Source: Paeniroseomonas aquatica (lineage in GTDB: Bacteria > Pseudomonadota > Alphaproteobacteria > Acetobacterales > Acetobacteraceae). Taken from it: a stretch of DNA of 64,000 nt. The stretch covers positions 29,516 to 93,515 of the forward strand of contig NZ_JAUFPN010000127.1 of the NCBI RefSeq assembly GCF_030409335.1. The letters are read 5' to 3'. Below are positions 20,442 to 29,853 of this stretch, in pieces; the first letter of the stretch is position 1, and every line of letters begins with the position of its first letter. The notes beneath the pieces are model-generated. The model saw only the letters and a program-made list of their open reading frames with translations, made no database searches and was not told where the DNA came from. The translations under genes and the position numbers were made by a program.

Positions 20442-21392
20442 ATGCAGATCGGATTCAGCGCCCCCGCCGGCGGACCCCTGGCGACCCCCACCGCCATGAC
20501 CAGGCTGGCGGTGGAGGGCGAGGCCATGGGCTTCGACTATGCCACCTTCAGCGATCACATCGTCATCCCGACCGATATCCACGCGAAATACCCCTATACC
20601 GATACCGGCGAATTCCCCGCCGGCTCGCGCGGCGAGCGGCACGAGCAGCTGACCCAGGTGGCCTTCATCGCCGCCAAGACCCGCAAGTTGCGGCTCGTCA
20701 CCTCGGTCATGGTGGTGCCGCACCGCCCGGCCATGCTGACCGCCAAGATCCTTTCGACCATCGACGTGCTGTCGGAAGGGCGGCTGACGCTGGGCATCGG
20801 CGCGGGCTGGCTGCAGGAGGAGTTCGAGGCGCTGCAGACCGAGGATTTCGCCGCCCGCGGCAAGGTCACGGATGAATACATCGCCGCCTGCCGCGCCCTC
20901 TGGACCCAGGAGGTGCCGAGCTTCGCCGGCGAATACGTCCAGTTCGGCAACGTCACCTTCGCGCCGAAACCGGTGCAGTCGCCGCTGCCGGTCTGGGTCG
21001 GCGGCGAGAGCGGCCCGGCGCTGCGCCGCACCGCCCGGCTCGGCGACGGCTGGTACCCGATCGGCACCAACCCCTCCTTTCCGCTCGACAGCCTGGAGCG
21101 CTACCAGGCCGGCGTCGCCAAGCTGCACGGCCTGCTGAAATCCGCCGGGCGCGACCCGGCCGGCGTGGCGCTGGCCTACCGCGTGCAGAAATACGGCGCC
21201 GAGGTCCCGGCCCAGGCCGGCGACGGCAACCGCCGGATGTTCGGCGGCAGCCCCGACGACATCGCCGGCGACCTCCGCGCGATGAAATCCCTCGGCGTCG
21301 CCGCCATCGACTTCAGCTTCGCCGGCACCACGGTCGAGGACGTGCTGGCCGCCATGCAATCCTTCCGCGACAGCATCCTCGCCAAGGTCTGA
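20442..21392 (+). CDS. LLM-class F420-dependent oxidoreductase
   Basis: 316 residues from an ATG at 20442, chosen because AGGAGG lies directly upstream. TIM-barrel luciferase-like fold with FATFSDHIVIPTD, GRLTLGIGAGWLQEEFEAL and PVWVGGESGPALRR, typical of the F420-binding branch. Substrate is not known. Divergent from fbiC and followed six bases later by a second LLM gene, so cofactor synthesis and use may share control from the 20356-20441 gap. Confidence 0.86.
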   Translation: MQIGFSAPAGGPLATPTAMTRLAVEGEAMGFDYATFSDHIVIPTDIHAKYPYTDTGEFPAGSRGERHEQLTQVAFIAAKTRKLRLVTSVMVVPHRPAMLTAKILSTIDVLSEGRLTLGIGAGWLQEEFEALQTEDFAARGKVTDEYIAACRALWTQEVPSFAGEYVQFGNVTFAPKPVQSPLPVWVGGESGPALRRTARLGDGWYPIGTNPSFPLDSLERYQAGVAKLHGLLKSAGRDPAGVALAYRVQKYGAEVPAQAGDGNRRMFGGSPDDIAGDLRAMKSLGVAAIDFSFAGTTVEDVLAAMQSFRDSILAKV

Positions 21393-21397
21393 CAATA

Positions 21398-22441
<1,044 letters not shown>

Positions 22442-22568
22442 GCGCCGGCGGGCCGCCATGTTTCATTCGGCAACCGGCGCATCCCCGGGCTGACGGCGGC
22501 GTTAGCCGTGGGAGTGAACATGGCCGGCGGCCTTCGCCCCGCCGTGGTTCCTCCCCGGGGAGCAGGAC

Positions 22569-23759
22569 ATGGTCGACATCAGGGATTTCACGCTGGCGCA
22601 ATTCGCCAGCACGGCGTTTCAGAATGCGCCGGCCGGCCTGCCCGGGGGCTTCACCCCGCTCTCGGCCGCGGCGCTGGGCGTGGTCGTGGATGCGCCGGGC
22701 GAGAGCTACGCCAACGGCCTCTATCGCCAGGACAATGCCGCCGCGCTCGTCGGCACCGGCACCCTGGGCGGCCAGGACACCCTGGTCCTCGCCTTCCGCG
22801 GCGCCGACGACCGGGCGGATTCGAACACCGTGCTGCGGAACCCCGCCGCGGATTACGGCAAGTTCGCCGAGCTGGTCGCGGCCGTCGACCGGCTGGCGGC
22901 CAGCGGCAGCTACGAGCAGGTGGCGATCACCGGGCATAGCCTGGGCGGCTCGCTGACGCAGATCTTCATGGCGAGCCATCCCGCCGGCACCACCCCGGTG
23001 CGGTACATCGCCGATACCTTCGGCTCGCCCGGCGCGCTGGTGCCGGACGCCAACGACGGGCGCATCACCAATTTCGTGATCGTGGACGACCCGGCGGTCT
23101 TCCTCGGCGAGAACCGCGCCGGCGTCGGCAGCGCGGTCTCCGGCAATGCGGTGCTGGAGCGAGGCGCCGCCGCGGTCGCCAGCCAGGCCTTCCCCGGCCT
23201 CACCGAGGATGATGCCCGCAGCGCCATCCCGAGCTTCACCAGCAACTACGAGAATGCCGGCGCCACCGTGAACCTCCCCGGCAAGACCGGCGGCACCGGC
23301 CCGATCAGCAGCGTCACCGGCCTGCTGCAGGCCGACCCGGGGCAGCATGCGGTCTCGCTCTATGTCCGGGAGGTCGGCGACCTCGCCCTCCGCCTGCCGG
23401 CCGGCGGCACCGATCCGCTGTTCGACCGGGGCTTCTACCTCGCCCAGAACCCGGATGTCGCAGCGGCCGGCGTGGATGCGAAGCAGCATTTCGACAGCAA
23501 CGGCTGGCGCGAGAGCCGCGACCCCTCGGCCCTGTTCGATACCAGCTTCTACCTGCAGCACGGCCCCGATGTCGCCGCCGCCGGGCTGAACCCGCTGGTC
23601 CACTACCTGCTGTTCGGCTGGAGCGAGGGCCGCAACCCCGGCCCGGATTTCGACGGCGGCGACTATCTCGCGGCCAATGCCGATGTCGCCGCCGCCGGCG
23701 TCAACCCGCTGGCGCACTACCTGCAGCATGGCATCGACGAAGGACGCCTGATCGCCTGA
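22569..23759 (+). CDS. Lipase-like hydrolase with three C-terminal 37-residue repeats
   Basis: 396 residues. The N-terminal 270 form a class 3 lipase-like domain with GHSLGG (Ser 124), paralogous to the protein at 9641. The end carries three copies of a repeat of about 37 residues (roughly 283-319, 320-357, 359-394) built as F-x-G/T-x-x-YL-x-x-N/G-x-DVAAAG-x-(N)PL-x-HYL-x-x-G-x-x-EGR. Such repeats occur at the ends of secreted or surface proteins of Rhodospirillales-type bacteria. No N-terminal signal is seen, so if exported it would need a C-terminal signal; that is inference. GGGGAGCAGG precedes the ATG. Confidence 0.82.
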   Translation: MVDIRDFTLAQFASTAFQNAPAGLPGGFTPLSAAALGVVVDAPGESYANGLYRQDNAAALVGTGTLGGQDTLVLAFRGADDRADSNTVLRNPAADYGKFAELVAAVDRLAASGSYEQVAITGHSLGGSLTQIFMASHPAGTTPVRYIADTFGSPGALVPDANDGRITNFVIVDDPAVFLGENRAGVGSAVSGNAVLERGAAAVASQAFPGLTEDDARSAIPSFTSNYENAGATVNLPGKTGGTGPISSVTGLLQADPGQHAVSLYVREVGDLALRLPAGGTDPLFDRGFYLAQNPDVAAAGVDAKQHFDSNGWRESRDPSALFDTSFYLQHGPDVAAAGLNPLVHYLLFGWSEGRNPGPDFDGGDYLAANADVAAAGVNPLAHYLQHGIDEGRLIA

Positions 23760-23783
23760 GGCGCGGGCGGGCGGCGCGCCGCC

Positions 23784-24359
23784 TCAGATCCGCCGCGCCG
23801 CCTTCACCGCCGAGGCGCTGCCCCAGCCGACGATGCCGCCCCAGAGCCGCGCCGCCAGCCCGCGCCCCGGGCCGAGCAGCCCGGCCGCCTCGTCCCGGTG
23901 CTCGACCTCCTCCAGCCGGCAATGCTCCAGCAGCGCCCGCAGCGCGCCTTCCTCGCCGGTGGTGCCGAGCCGGTCGATCTGGGCGCGGTAGTGGTGGTCG
24001 ACGAAGCTCTCCACCGCCTCGATCGTCACCTGCACCGCAGCGGGCCCGACCAGGGCCGGCAGCGCCCCGGTCAGCCAGCCCGCCACCCGCCAGATCGGCA
24101 GCAGCCGGCTGTGCCCCGCGGGCGGCAGCATCGCCTCCAGCAGCCGCAGGTGCCCCGCCTCGGTCTCCAGGTGCCGCGCCGCGAAGTCGCGGATGCCGGG
24201 GTCCCGGGCGAAGGCCAGGATGCCGCGGTAGATCATCACCGCGCCCGTCTCCCCCGCATGGTCCGAGCGCAGGTCGCCGAGCAGGCCGGGAAGGCGGGCG
24301 CAGAGCCGGGCGACCGCTGCGGCGCTCGGGGCAGGCGGGGCGGGCGAATGCATGTCCAT
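23784..24359 (-). CDS. coq7: COQ7-family demethoxyubiquinone hydroxylase
   Basis: 191 residues. The carboxylate-bridged di-iron ligands occur in the expected order: DHAGETGAV (Glu 37), LETEAGHL (Glu 67, His 70), EAVESFVDHH and LEEVEHRDE. The family hydroxylates demethoxyubiquinone late in ubiquinone synthesis. It stands alone between a lipase and an LLM gene, away from other ubi genes, and the C-terminal hydrophobic stretch (LWGGIVGWGSASAV) fits membrane association. Confidence 0.85.
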   Translation of the reverse strand: MDMHSPAPPAPSAAAVARLCARLPGLLGDLRSDHAGETGAVMIYRGILAFARDPGIRDFAARHLETEAGHLRLLEAMLPPAGHSRLLPIWRVAGWLTGALPALVGPAAVQVTIEAVESFVDHHYRAQIDRLGTTGEEGALRALLEHCRLEEVEHRDEAAGLLGPGRGLAARLWGGIVGWGSASAVKAARRI

Positions 24360-24398
24360 GCGGCGCAGATGGCATCCATCGGCCGCGCAACAACCCCC

Positions 24399-25250
24399 TC
24401 AGGCGACGGCGCGCACCAGGGCCGCCCAGCGGTCGAGCTCCGGCAGGATCACGTCGCGCTTCGCCGCTGCCAGGCTGAGCACCACCCGGTCCACCCCGAG
24501 GTCGCGGTCGGCCAGCAGCGCCTCCCGGTCCTCCCGCACGCCCCAGATGGTGATGGGCAGCTCCGCCTCGCCCCGGCCGGCCGCCGCCGCCTCGGCGCGG
24601 AACTGCGGGATCAGCGCGGCGACGTCGGCATAGTGCTGGCGCACCCGGTGCGGCATCCAGCCGTCGCCGTAGCGGATCGCCCGCTTGGCGCCCCAGGGCC
24701 AGGCGCCGCCGACGATCACCGGCGGATGCGGCGTCTGCACCGGTTTCGGCCAGGCCATCATCGGCTTGAAGTCCACGAATTCGCCGTGGTACTCGGGCTT
24801 CGACGTCGTCCAGATCAGCTTCATCGCCTCGATCCGCTCCCGCGCCAGCTTGTGGCGGGTGGCGAAGGCGGTGCCGTGGTCCTCGATCTCCTCCTGGTTC
24901 CAGCCATTGCCGACGCCGAACAGGAACCGCCCGTCCGAGATCCGGTCGATGGAGGCCACCGACTTCGCCGTCTGGATCGGGTCGCGCTGCACCACCAGGC
25001 AGATGCCGGTGCCGACCTTGAGCGTGCTGGTCGCCGCCGCCGCCGCGGTCAGCGTCACGAAGGGATCCATCACGTCGTAGTACTGCTTCGGCAGTGCCTC
25101 GCCGCTCGGGTGCGAGACCCGGCGGACCAGCGGGATGTGCGAATGCTCCGGCGCCCAGAGGCTGTCGAAGCCGCGTTCCTCCAGCGCCACGGCGAGTTCC
25201 GCCGGGCCCATGGAGTAATCCGTGAAGAACATCGCCGCGCCGATCTTCAT
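24399..25250 (-). CDS. LLM-class F420-dependent oxidoreductase
   Basis: 283 residues from an ATG at 25250 (MKIGAAMFFTDYSMG). Longer in-frame forms exist but add an unlikely Arg/Pro-rich leader. Key stretches are SLWAPEHSHIP, KVGTGICLVVQRDP and DGRFLFGVGNGWNQEEI, which place it with F420-type LLM enzymes rather than FMN-dependent monooxygenases. It is the fifth such enzyme in 13 kb, counting FGD. The FMN-type LLM gene lies 49 bases upstream on the same strand. Confidence 0.84.
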   Translation of the reverse strand: MKIGAAMFFTDYSMGPAELAVALEERGFDSLWAPEHSHIPLVRRVSHPSGEALPKQYYDVMDPFVTLTAAAAATSTLKVGTGICLVVQRDPIQTAKSVASIDRISDGRFLFGVGNGWNQEEIEDHGTAFATRHKLARERIEAMKLIWTTSKPEYHGEFVDFKPMMAWPKPVQTPHPPVIVGGAWPWGAKRAIRYGDGWMPHRVRQHYADVAALIPQFRAEAAAAGRGEAELPITIWGVREDREALLADRDLGVDRVVLSLAAAKRDVILPELDRWAALVRAVA

Positions 25251-25299
25251 TGAACCCGCCTCCCGTTTTCCGGCAGGCTGGACCTTCGGGCGCGGCGGC

Positions 25300-26613
25300 T
25301 CAAGAGGCGAAGAGGCGGCTCCGCGGCCGGGCCAGGCCGAGGTGGTCGCGCAGCGTCGTCCCCGCATACTCCCGCCGGTAGAGCCCGCGTTCCTGCAGGA
25401 TCGGCACCACCATGTCGACGAAGTCGTCGAAGGCGCCGGGGAAATAGGCCGGCAGGATGTTGAAGCCGTCGCAGGCCCGCTCCTCGAACCACTGCTGCAG
25501 GGTATCGGCGATGGTCTCCGGCGTGCCGCAGATCACCCAATGCCCGCGCGCCGCGCCGGTCAGGTTGAACAAATCCCGCCAGGTCATCCGGTCGCGCAGC
25601 GCCTTGGCCAGCATGGCGCGGGCGAAGCCATGCGAGCTGTCCGGCAGCGGCAGCTCCGTCACCAGATCGTCGGGCGGGAAGCGCGAGACATCCTGACCGA
25701 GGCGGGAGGAGAGCATCGACAGCGCATTCGTCGTGTTCACGAAGCCCTGCAGGGTGTTCAGCTTCTCCCGCGCCTCGGCCTCGGTGCGGCCCACCACCGG
25801 CATGACCCCCGGCAGCACCGCGATCTCATCCCCGTGGCGGCCGAAGGCGGGCATGCGCGACTTCAGCGCGACATAGCCGGCCTTCGCCTCCTCGAGGTCC
25901 TGCACCACGGCAAACACCACGTCCGCGGTGCGCGCCGCCAGCGCCAGCCCAGGGCCGGAGGAGCCGGCCTGGAGGATGATCGGCTGGCCCTGCGGCGTGC
26001 GGCTGGTCGGCAGCGGCCCCTTCACCTGGAAGAACCGCCCCTTGTGGTCGAGCGTGCGCACCTTGGCCGGGTCGATGTACTGCCCGGTCTCGAGGTTGCG
26101 CACCACGGCGCCATCGTCCCAGCAATCCCAGAGCCCGCGCACGACATCGACGAATTCCTCGGCGACCTCGTAGCGCGCGTCATGCTCCGGGTGGATGCGG
26201 CCGAAATTCTCCGCCGCCTTGCCGCCCGAGCTTGTCACGGCATTCCAGGCCGCGCGGCCGTGGCTGAGGTGGTCGAGCGAGGCGAAGGCCCGGGCCACGT
26301 TGTAGGGCTCGTTGTAGGTGGTCGACGACGTCGCCCCCAGCCCGACATGCGTCGTCGTCGCGGCGAGGGCCGCCAGCATCGTCAGCGGCTCGAAGCGCGC
26401 GGCGAAGGAGGGATGCATCCCCGGCTCGGTCGCCAAGTTGTCGCCGAGGAAGATCAGGTCGAACTTCCCCCGCTCGGCGATGCGGGCGATCTCCTGCACG
26501 ACGGAGAGGTCCTCGAAGCTCTGCGCCGCCCCGGGGTAGCGCCAGCCGGCGATGTGGTTGCCGGTCCCGAGGACGAAGACCCCGAGATGCATCTGGCGGC
26601 CGGGCGTGGTCAT
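25300..26613 (-). CDS. FMN-dependent LLM monooxygenase (NtaA/SnaA/DszA family)
   Basis: 437 residues from an ATG at 26613 with CAGGAG upstream. Unlike the neighbouring LLM proteins it has the features of the nitrilotriacetate/dibenzothiophene monooxygenase branch: GNHIAGWRYP, FIFLGDN-like LIFLGDNLATEP, NEPYNVARAFASLDHLSHGRAAWNAVTS and QAGSSGPGLALAARTAD. These use FMNH2 from a separate reductase to oxidise amines, sulfonates or thiophenes. No reductase gene is adjacent. It shares a strand with the F420-type LLM at 24399. Confidence 0.88.
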   Translation of the reverse strand: MTTPGRQMHLGVFVLGTGNHIAGWRYPGAAQSFEDLSVVQEIARIAERGKFDLIFLGDNLATEPGMHPSFAARFEPLTMLAALAATTTHVGLGATSSTTYNEPYNVARAFASLDHLSHGRAAWNAVTSSGGKAAENFGRIHPEHDARYEVAEEFVDVVRGLWDCWDDGAVVRNLETGQYIDPAKVRTLDHKGRFFQVKGPLPTSRTPQGQPIILQAGSSGPGLALAARTADVVFAVVQDLEEAKAGYVALKSRMPAFGRHGDEIAVLPGVMPVVGRTEAEAREKLNTLQGFVNTTNALSMLSSRLGQDVSRFPPDDLVTELPLPDSSHGFARAMLAKALRDRMTWRDLFNLTGAARGHWVICGTPETIADTLQQWFEERACDGFNILPAYFPGAFDDFVDMVVPILQERGLYRREYAGTTLRDHLGLARPRSRLFAS

Positions 26614-26754
26614 GCGGCGGAACTCCTGAACGATCGTCCGCGGTGCAGCAAGATCCGTGCCCCGGGACGGCTGGCGTCGCCCGGACGGGCAGGGGAGTAT
26701 GGCATGCGGCACTGACGCCGCCACCCCGCGCGCACCTGCAGGAGGACCGCCGCA

Positions 26755-27261
26755 ATGTCCGAAACCGCTCCGATGGTCGCCGGCCTCTTCCATGTCGCCG
26801 TCAAGACCAACGACCTTGCCGCCACCACCGCCTTCTACGTGACGATCCTCGGCCTGCGGGAGGCGCCGCGGCCGGACTTCGGCTATCCCGGCGCCTGGTT
26901 CGCGGTGCCGCTGCCGGGCGGTCCCGCCATCCTGCATATCTATGCCGGCGGCCCGGCGCTGGGGGCGGAGGGCCGCGCCCCCTCGGGCACCGCCGCCATC
27001 GACCATGTCTCGCTCGCCTGCCGCGGCTACCACGGCTTCATCGCCCGCTTCCGCGCGGCCGGCCTCGCCTGGCGCGAGTTCCTCGTCCCCGGCACCACCC
27101 TCTGGCAGCTGTTCGTCTACGACCCCTCCGGCGTGCAATGCGAGCTGACCTTCGAGGGCGCGGCCGAATCCGGCCCGGGGCCGGACATGTCGCCCGGCCG
27201 CGCCTATGTCGCCGGCAGCAGCTTCTTCGAGGCCGCCGCCTATCCGGCGCTCACTGGCTGA
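26755..27261 (+). CDS. VOC-family protein
   Basis: 168 residues. Two-half vicinal-oxygen-chelate fold: LFHVAVKTNDLAATTAFYVTILGL at the start (His ligand), IDHVSLAC in the second half, and YDPSGVQCELTFEG at the end (Glu ligand). The His/His/Glu pattern fits metal binding, so it may be a lyase, dioxygenase or binding protein. AGGAGG is just upstream of the ATG. Its last 11 bases overlap the convergent FAD monooxygenase gene, and it is divergent from the FMN monooxygenase. Confidence 0.8.
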   Translation: MSETAPMVAGLFHVAVKTNDLAATTAFYVTILGLREAPRPDFGYPGAWFAVPLPGGPAILHIYAGGPALGAEGRAPSGTAAIDHVSLACRGYHGFIARFRAAGLAWREFLVPGTTLWQLFVYDPSGVQCELTFEGAAESGPGPDMSPGRAYVAGSSFFEAAAYPALTG

Positions 27262-28429
27262 ATTCCTCCGGCCGCGGCACGTCGGTATAGAGCCGGCGCA
27301 GCTTGGCGAGGAATTCCGGCTCCCGCTTGGCCAGCGACCCCGCCACCGGGTCGGCGCCGGGGAACATGGTATCGGTCGCCTCCAGGCTGAAGCGGCGCAC
27401 GAAGCCTACCCGCGTGTCGCGCCAGGCGGCCACGTCCTCGGCCCCGCCGCCGCGCGCCAGCACCGCGCCGGCGACGATGCCGTCCTCGATCGCCTGGGTC
27501 GCGCCCTGGCCGAGCGTCGGGACCATGGCATGCGCGGCGTCGCCGAGGAACAGCACCCGCCCCGCCCCGGCGGTGCGCTGCAGCGGCGCCTCCTGCAGCC
27601 GCGCCCAGTGGATCGAGTCCACCCCCGCCGCCAGGCGCTCGACCATCCAGGCGACGGCGGGGCAGGCGGCGCCGGTCTCGGGCGTATAGAGCGCCCGTTG
27701 GAAGGCGGCGGTCCTGGCCTCGGGCGGGATCTCCGCCTCGGGCGCGGCGAGCGGGAAGCCGCCGGCGATATAGGCGGCGCCGCCCGGCAGCCGGTAGGAG
27801 AGCAGCCGGGCATTGCCGTTGAACCACTGGCCGTAGTCGTCGTAGGGGCAATCCGCCGCTTCCGGCACCAGCAGCCGGGTCATGGCGATGCCGTGGAAGC
27901 TCGGCGTGGTCGGGCCGGCCGCCAGCGCCCGCAGGGCCGAGTAGCGGCCGTCGCCGGCGACCAGCAGGTCGTAGCCGCGCGGCCGCAGTCGGGCGCCGTC
28001 GGCGGCCTGCAGCACCGGCACCAGCCGGCCCACCGCATCCTCCTCGATCGCCACCAGCTCCAGCCCGAAGCGGGTGATCCCGGCGACCGGGGCCCGCAGC
28101 AGCCGGTACAGCTCCGACCAGCGCAGGCGGATCCCGGCATCCTCCGCCACCTCCGCCAGCGGCAGGTCGAACAGCCGCCGGCCGCTGGCCAGGTCGATGA
28201 ACCAGCGCGTCCAGGGCAGCGAGGCCGCCCGCACCGCGTCATGCCGGGCCGGCAGGTGCAGCCGCAGCGCCTTCATCGCATTCGGCCCGACATTCAGCCC
28301 GGTGCCGGAGTCCTCGACCGCGTCGGGCGGCAGCCGGTCATAGGCCTCGACGGTGATGCCGGGGGCCCGCAGCAGCCTCTCGGCCAGGACGCTGCCGGCG
28401 ACGCCGCAGCCGATGATGCCGATCCTCAT
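27251..28429 (-). CDS. FAD-dependent monooxygenase (aromatic hydroxylase family)
   Basis: 392 residues. It begins with the dinucleotide fold IGIIGCGVAGSVLAERL, has the mid-protein LLVAGDGRYSALR (DG motif) and LFLGDAAHAMVPTLGQGATQAIEDG (GD motif), the three marks of class A flavoprotein hydroxylases. Relatives hydroxylate aromatic acids with NAD(P)H. The substrate is unknown, but it sits next to a VOC protein, an FMN monooxygenase and an MBL hydrolase, which suggests breakdown of some cyclic compound. Confidence 0.87.
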   Translation of the reverse strand: MRIGIIGCGVAGSVLAERLLRAPGITVEAYDRLPPDAVEDSGTGLNVGPNAMKALRLHLPARHDAVRAASLPWTRWFIDLASGRRLFDLPLAEVAEDAGIRLRWSELYRLLRAPVAGITRFGLELVAIEEDAVGRLVPVLQAADGARLRPRGYDLLVAGDGRYSALRALAAGPTTPSFHGIAMTRLLVPEAADCPYDDYGQWFNGNARLLSYRLPGGAAYIAGGFPLAAPEAEIPPEARTAAFQRALYTPETGAACPAVAWMVERLAAGVDSIHWARLQEAPLQRTAGAGRVLFLGDAAHAMVPTLGQGATQAIEDGIVAGAVLARGGGAEDVAAWRDTRVGFVRRFSLEATDTMFPGADPVAGSLAKREPEFLAKLRRLYTDVPRPEEFSQ

Positions 28430-28490
28430 GCGCCTCGCTCCGCCGGCCGGGGCAGGTAGCCGAGCAATCCCCGGGCCAGCGGCGCCGGCC

Positions 28491-29366
28491 TCAGCCGCCG
28501 GTCGGCATGAAGCGGAAGCCGTCGCCCCACCGGGTGAGGTGGCCGGTGGAGGGGGAGGGGAAATGCGCGGTGCACATCAGCCGCCCGGTGTCGCAGTGGC
28601 ACTCGAGGAATTTCCGCCGCGTCACCGCCGAGGCCGCCTGGTCGTAGTCCGCCCGCATCGAGATCTCGGGGTAGCGCGCCTGCAGCGGCGAGTGGATCAG
28701 GTCGCCGGTCAGCACCGCGACCGTCTCCCCCTTGCCCAGCTCCACCGCGAAGTGGTCCGGCGTGTGGCCCGGGGTCGGCGTCAGCCGCACGTGGTCGCTG
28801 AGCGCGCTGTCGCTGCTGGCGAGCTGCGCCTGGCCGGCGGCGATGATGGGCAGCACGCTATCCTCGAGGATCTGGTTCGGCGTCCTGGCGTGCTCGGCCT
28901 CCCAGTAGGCCAGCTCCTTCTCGGCGAAGACGTATTTCGCGCGGGGGAAGGTCGGCACCCAGCGGCCGTTCTCCAGCCGGGTGTTCCAGCCGACATGGTC
29001 GACATGCAGGTGGGTGCACATGACGTAGTCGATGTCGGCCACGGAATAGCCGGTGGCCGCTAGGTTGCGCTCCCAGGTGTCGTCGGTCTTCTGGTTCCAG
29101 AAGGGCCGGTTCGGCCGCTGCTTGTGGTTGCCGACGCAGCTGTCGACCAGGATGGTGTGGTGCGGCGTGCGCACGATGTAGCTCTGGATGCAGAGCTTCA
29201 GCTTGCCGGTCGCCGGGTCGAGCGCCGCCGGCTCCAGCCAGCCGCGGTTCTCGGCCAGGGTCTCGGCGGTCAGGTTGGGGAAGAATTCCAGCGGATCGAA
29301 CAGCGGGCGCTCCTCCTCGACCACGCGATGGATGGTGAGGTCGCCGAGCTGGAAGCCTTTGGCCAT
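28491..29366 (-). CDS. MBL-fold metallo-hydrolase
   Basis: 291 residues. The zinc motif THLHVDH (His 119, His 121, Asp 123, His 124) is followed by PTPGHTPDH and VAVLTGDLIHSP. It resembles lactonase/aryl-hydrolase members of the metallo-beta-lactamase superfamily. No signal peptide. It lies 61 bases upstream of the FAD monooxygenase on the same strand and could hydrolyse a lactone or ester in the same pathway; this is inference. Confidence 0.88.
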   Translation of the reverse strand: MAKGFQLGDLTIHRVVEEERPLFDPLEFFPNLTAETLAENRGWLEPAALDPATGKLKLCIQSYIVRTPHHTILVDSCVGNHKQRPNRPFWNQKTDDTWERNLAATGYSVADIDYVMCTHLHVDHVGWNTRLENGRWVPTFPRAKYVFAEKELAYWEAEHARTPNQILEDSVLPIIAAGQAQLASSDSALSDHVRLTPTPGHTPDHFAVELGKGETVAVLTGDLIHSPLQARYPEISMRADYDQAASAVTRRKFLECHCDTGRLMCTAHFPSPSTGHLTRWGDGFRFMPTGG

Positions 29367-29585
29367 GGTGCAGTCCCTCCGTGCGGCGGCAGCTTACCGC
29401 CCCGGCGCCGTCCCGCCAGCCATCATCGGCCGGCGCCCGCGGCGGCGGCCGGCCGGCCCGGGACCGGAGGCGCCCTGCATCGATCCGATGCGGCGAGGTT
29501 GCATGTCGAATCCGCTCGCCTGGATGGTCGAATGCGGGAGAGGATGCAGCCTCGATCGCGGGTCCAGCAGGAGGGAGGTAAGCCA

Positions 29586-29843
29586 ATGGCCGGTTCGCGC
29601 GATGTGCTGCCGCCGCAAGGCCGGAGGGGCCAGCTCGCCCCCCGCCAGGCGCCGAAGATCGGAGAGCTTTGGCTGCTTGCCAATCCGAGGGGGCGCCGGG
29701 ACGAAGTGGCCAAGCTGTCCCGCGACGGATGGATGCTGTCCTCCGGGCTCTACTCGCATGAGGAGATCCAGGGCTGGTCGCCGAAATTCCGGGTGGCGTC
29801 GGTGGCCGAGCAGATGTTCCGGATCATCACCTCGGCCTCCTAG
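29586..29843 (+). CDS. Small protein of unknown function (85 residues)
   Basis: An ATG at 29586 follows a strong GGAGGGAGGTAA ribosome binding site, which supports a real gene. The product has a Pro/Arg/Gln-rich first quarter and then a compact part (IGELWLLANPRGRRDEVAKL, GLYSHEEIQGWSPKF, VASVAEQMFRIIT). I do not recognise it. No signal or membrane segment is visible. It ends ten bases before the convergent GAF/HWE kinase, so it might belong to that signalling locus. Confidence 0.6.
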   Translation: MAGSRDVLPPQGRRGQLAPRQAPKIGELWLLANPRGRRDEVAKLSRDGWMLSSGLYSHEEIQGWSPKFRVASVAEQMFRIITSAS

Positions 29844-29853
29844 CGGGACGGCC

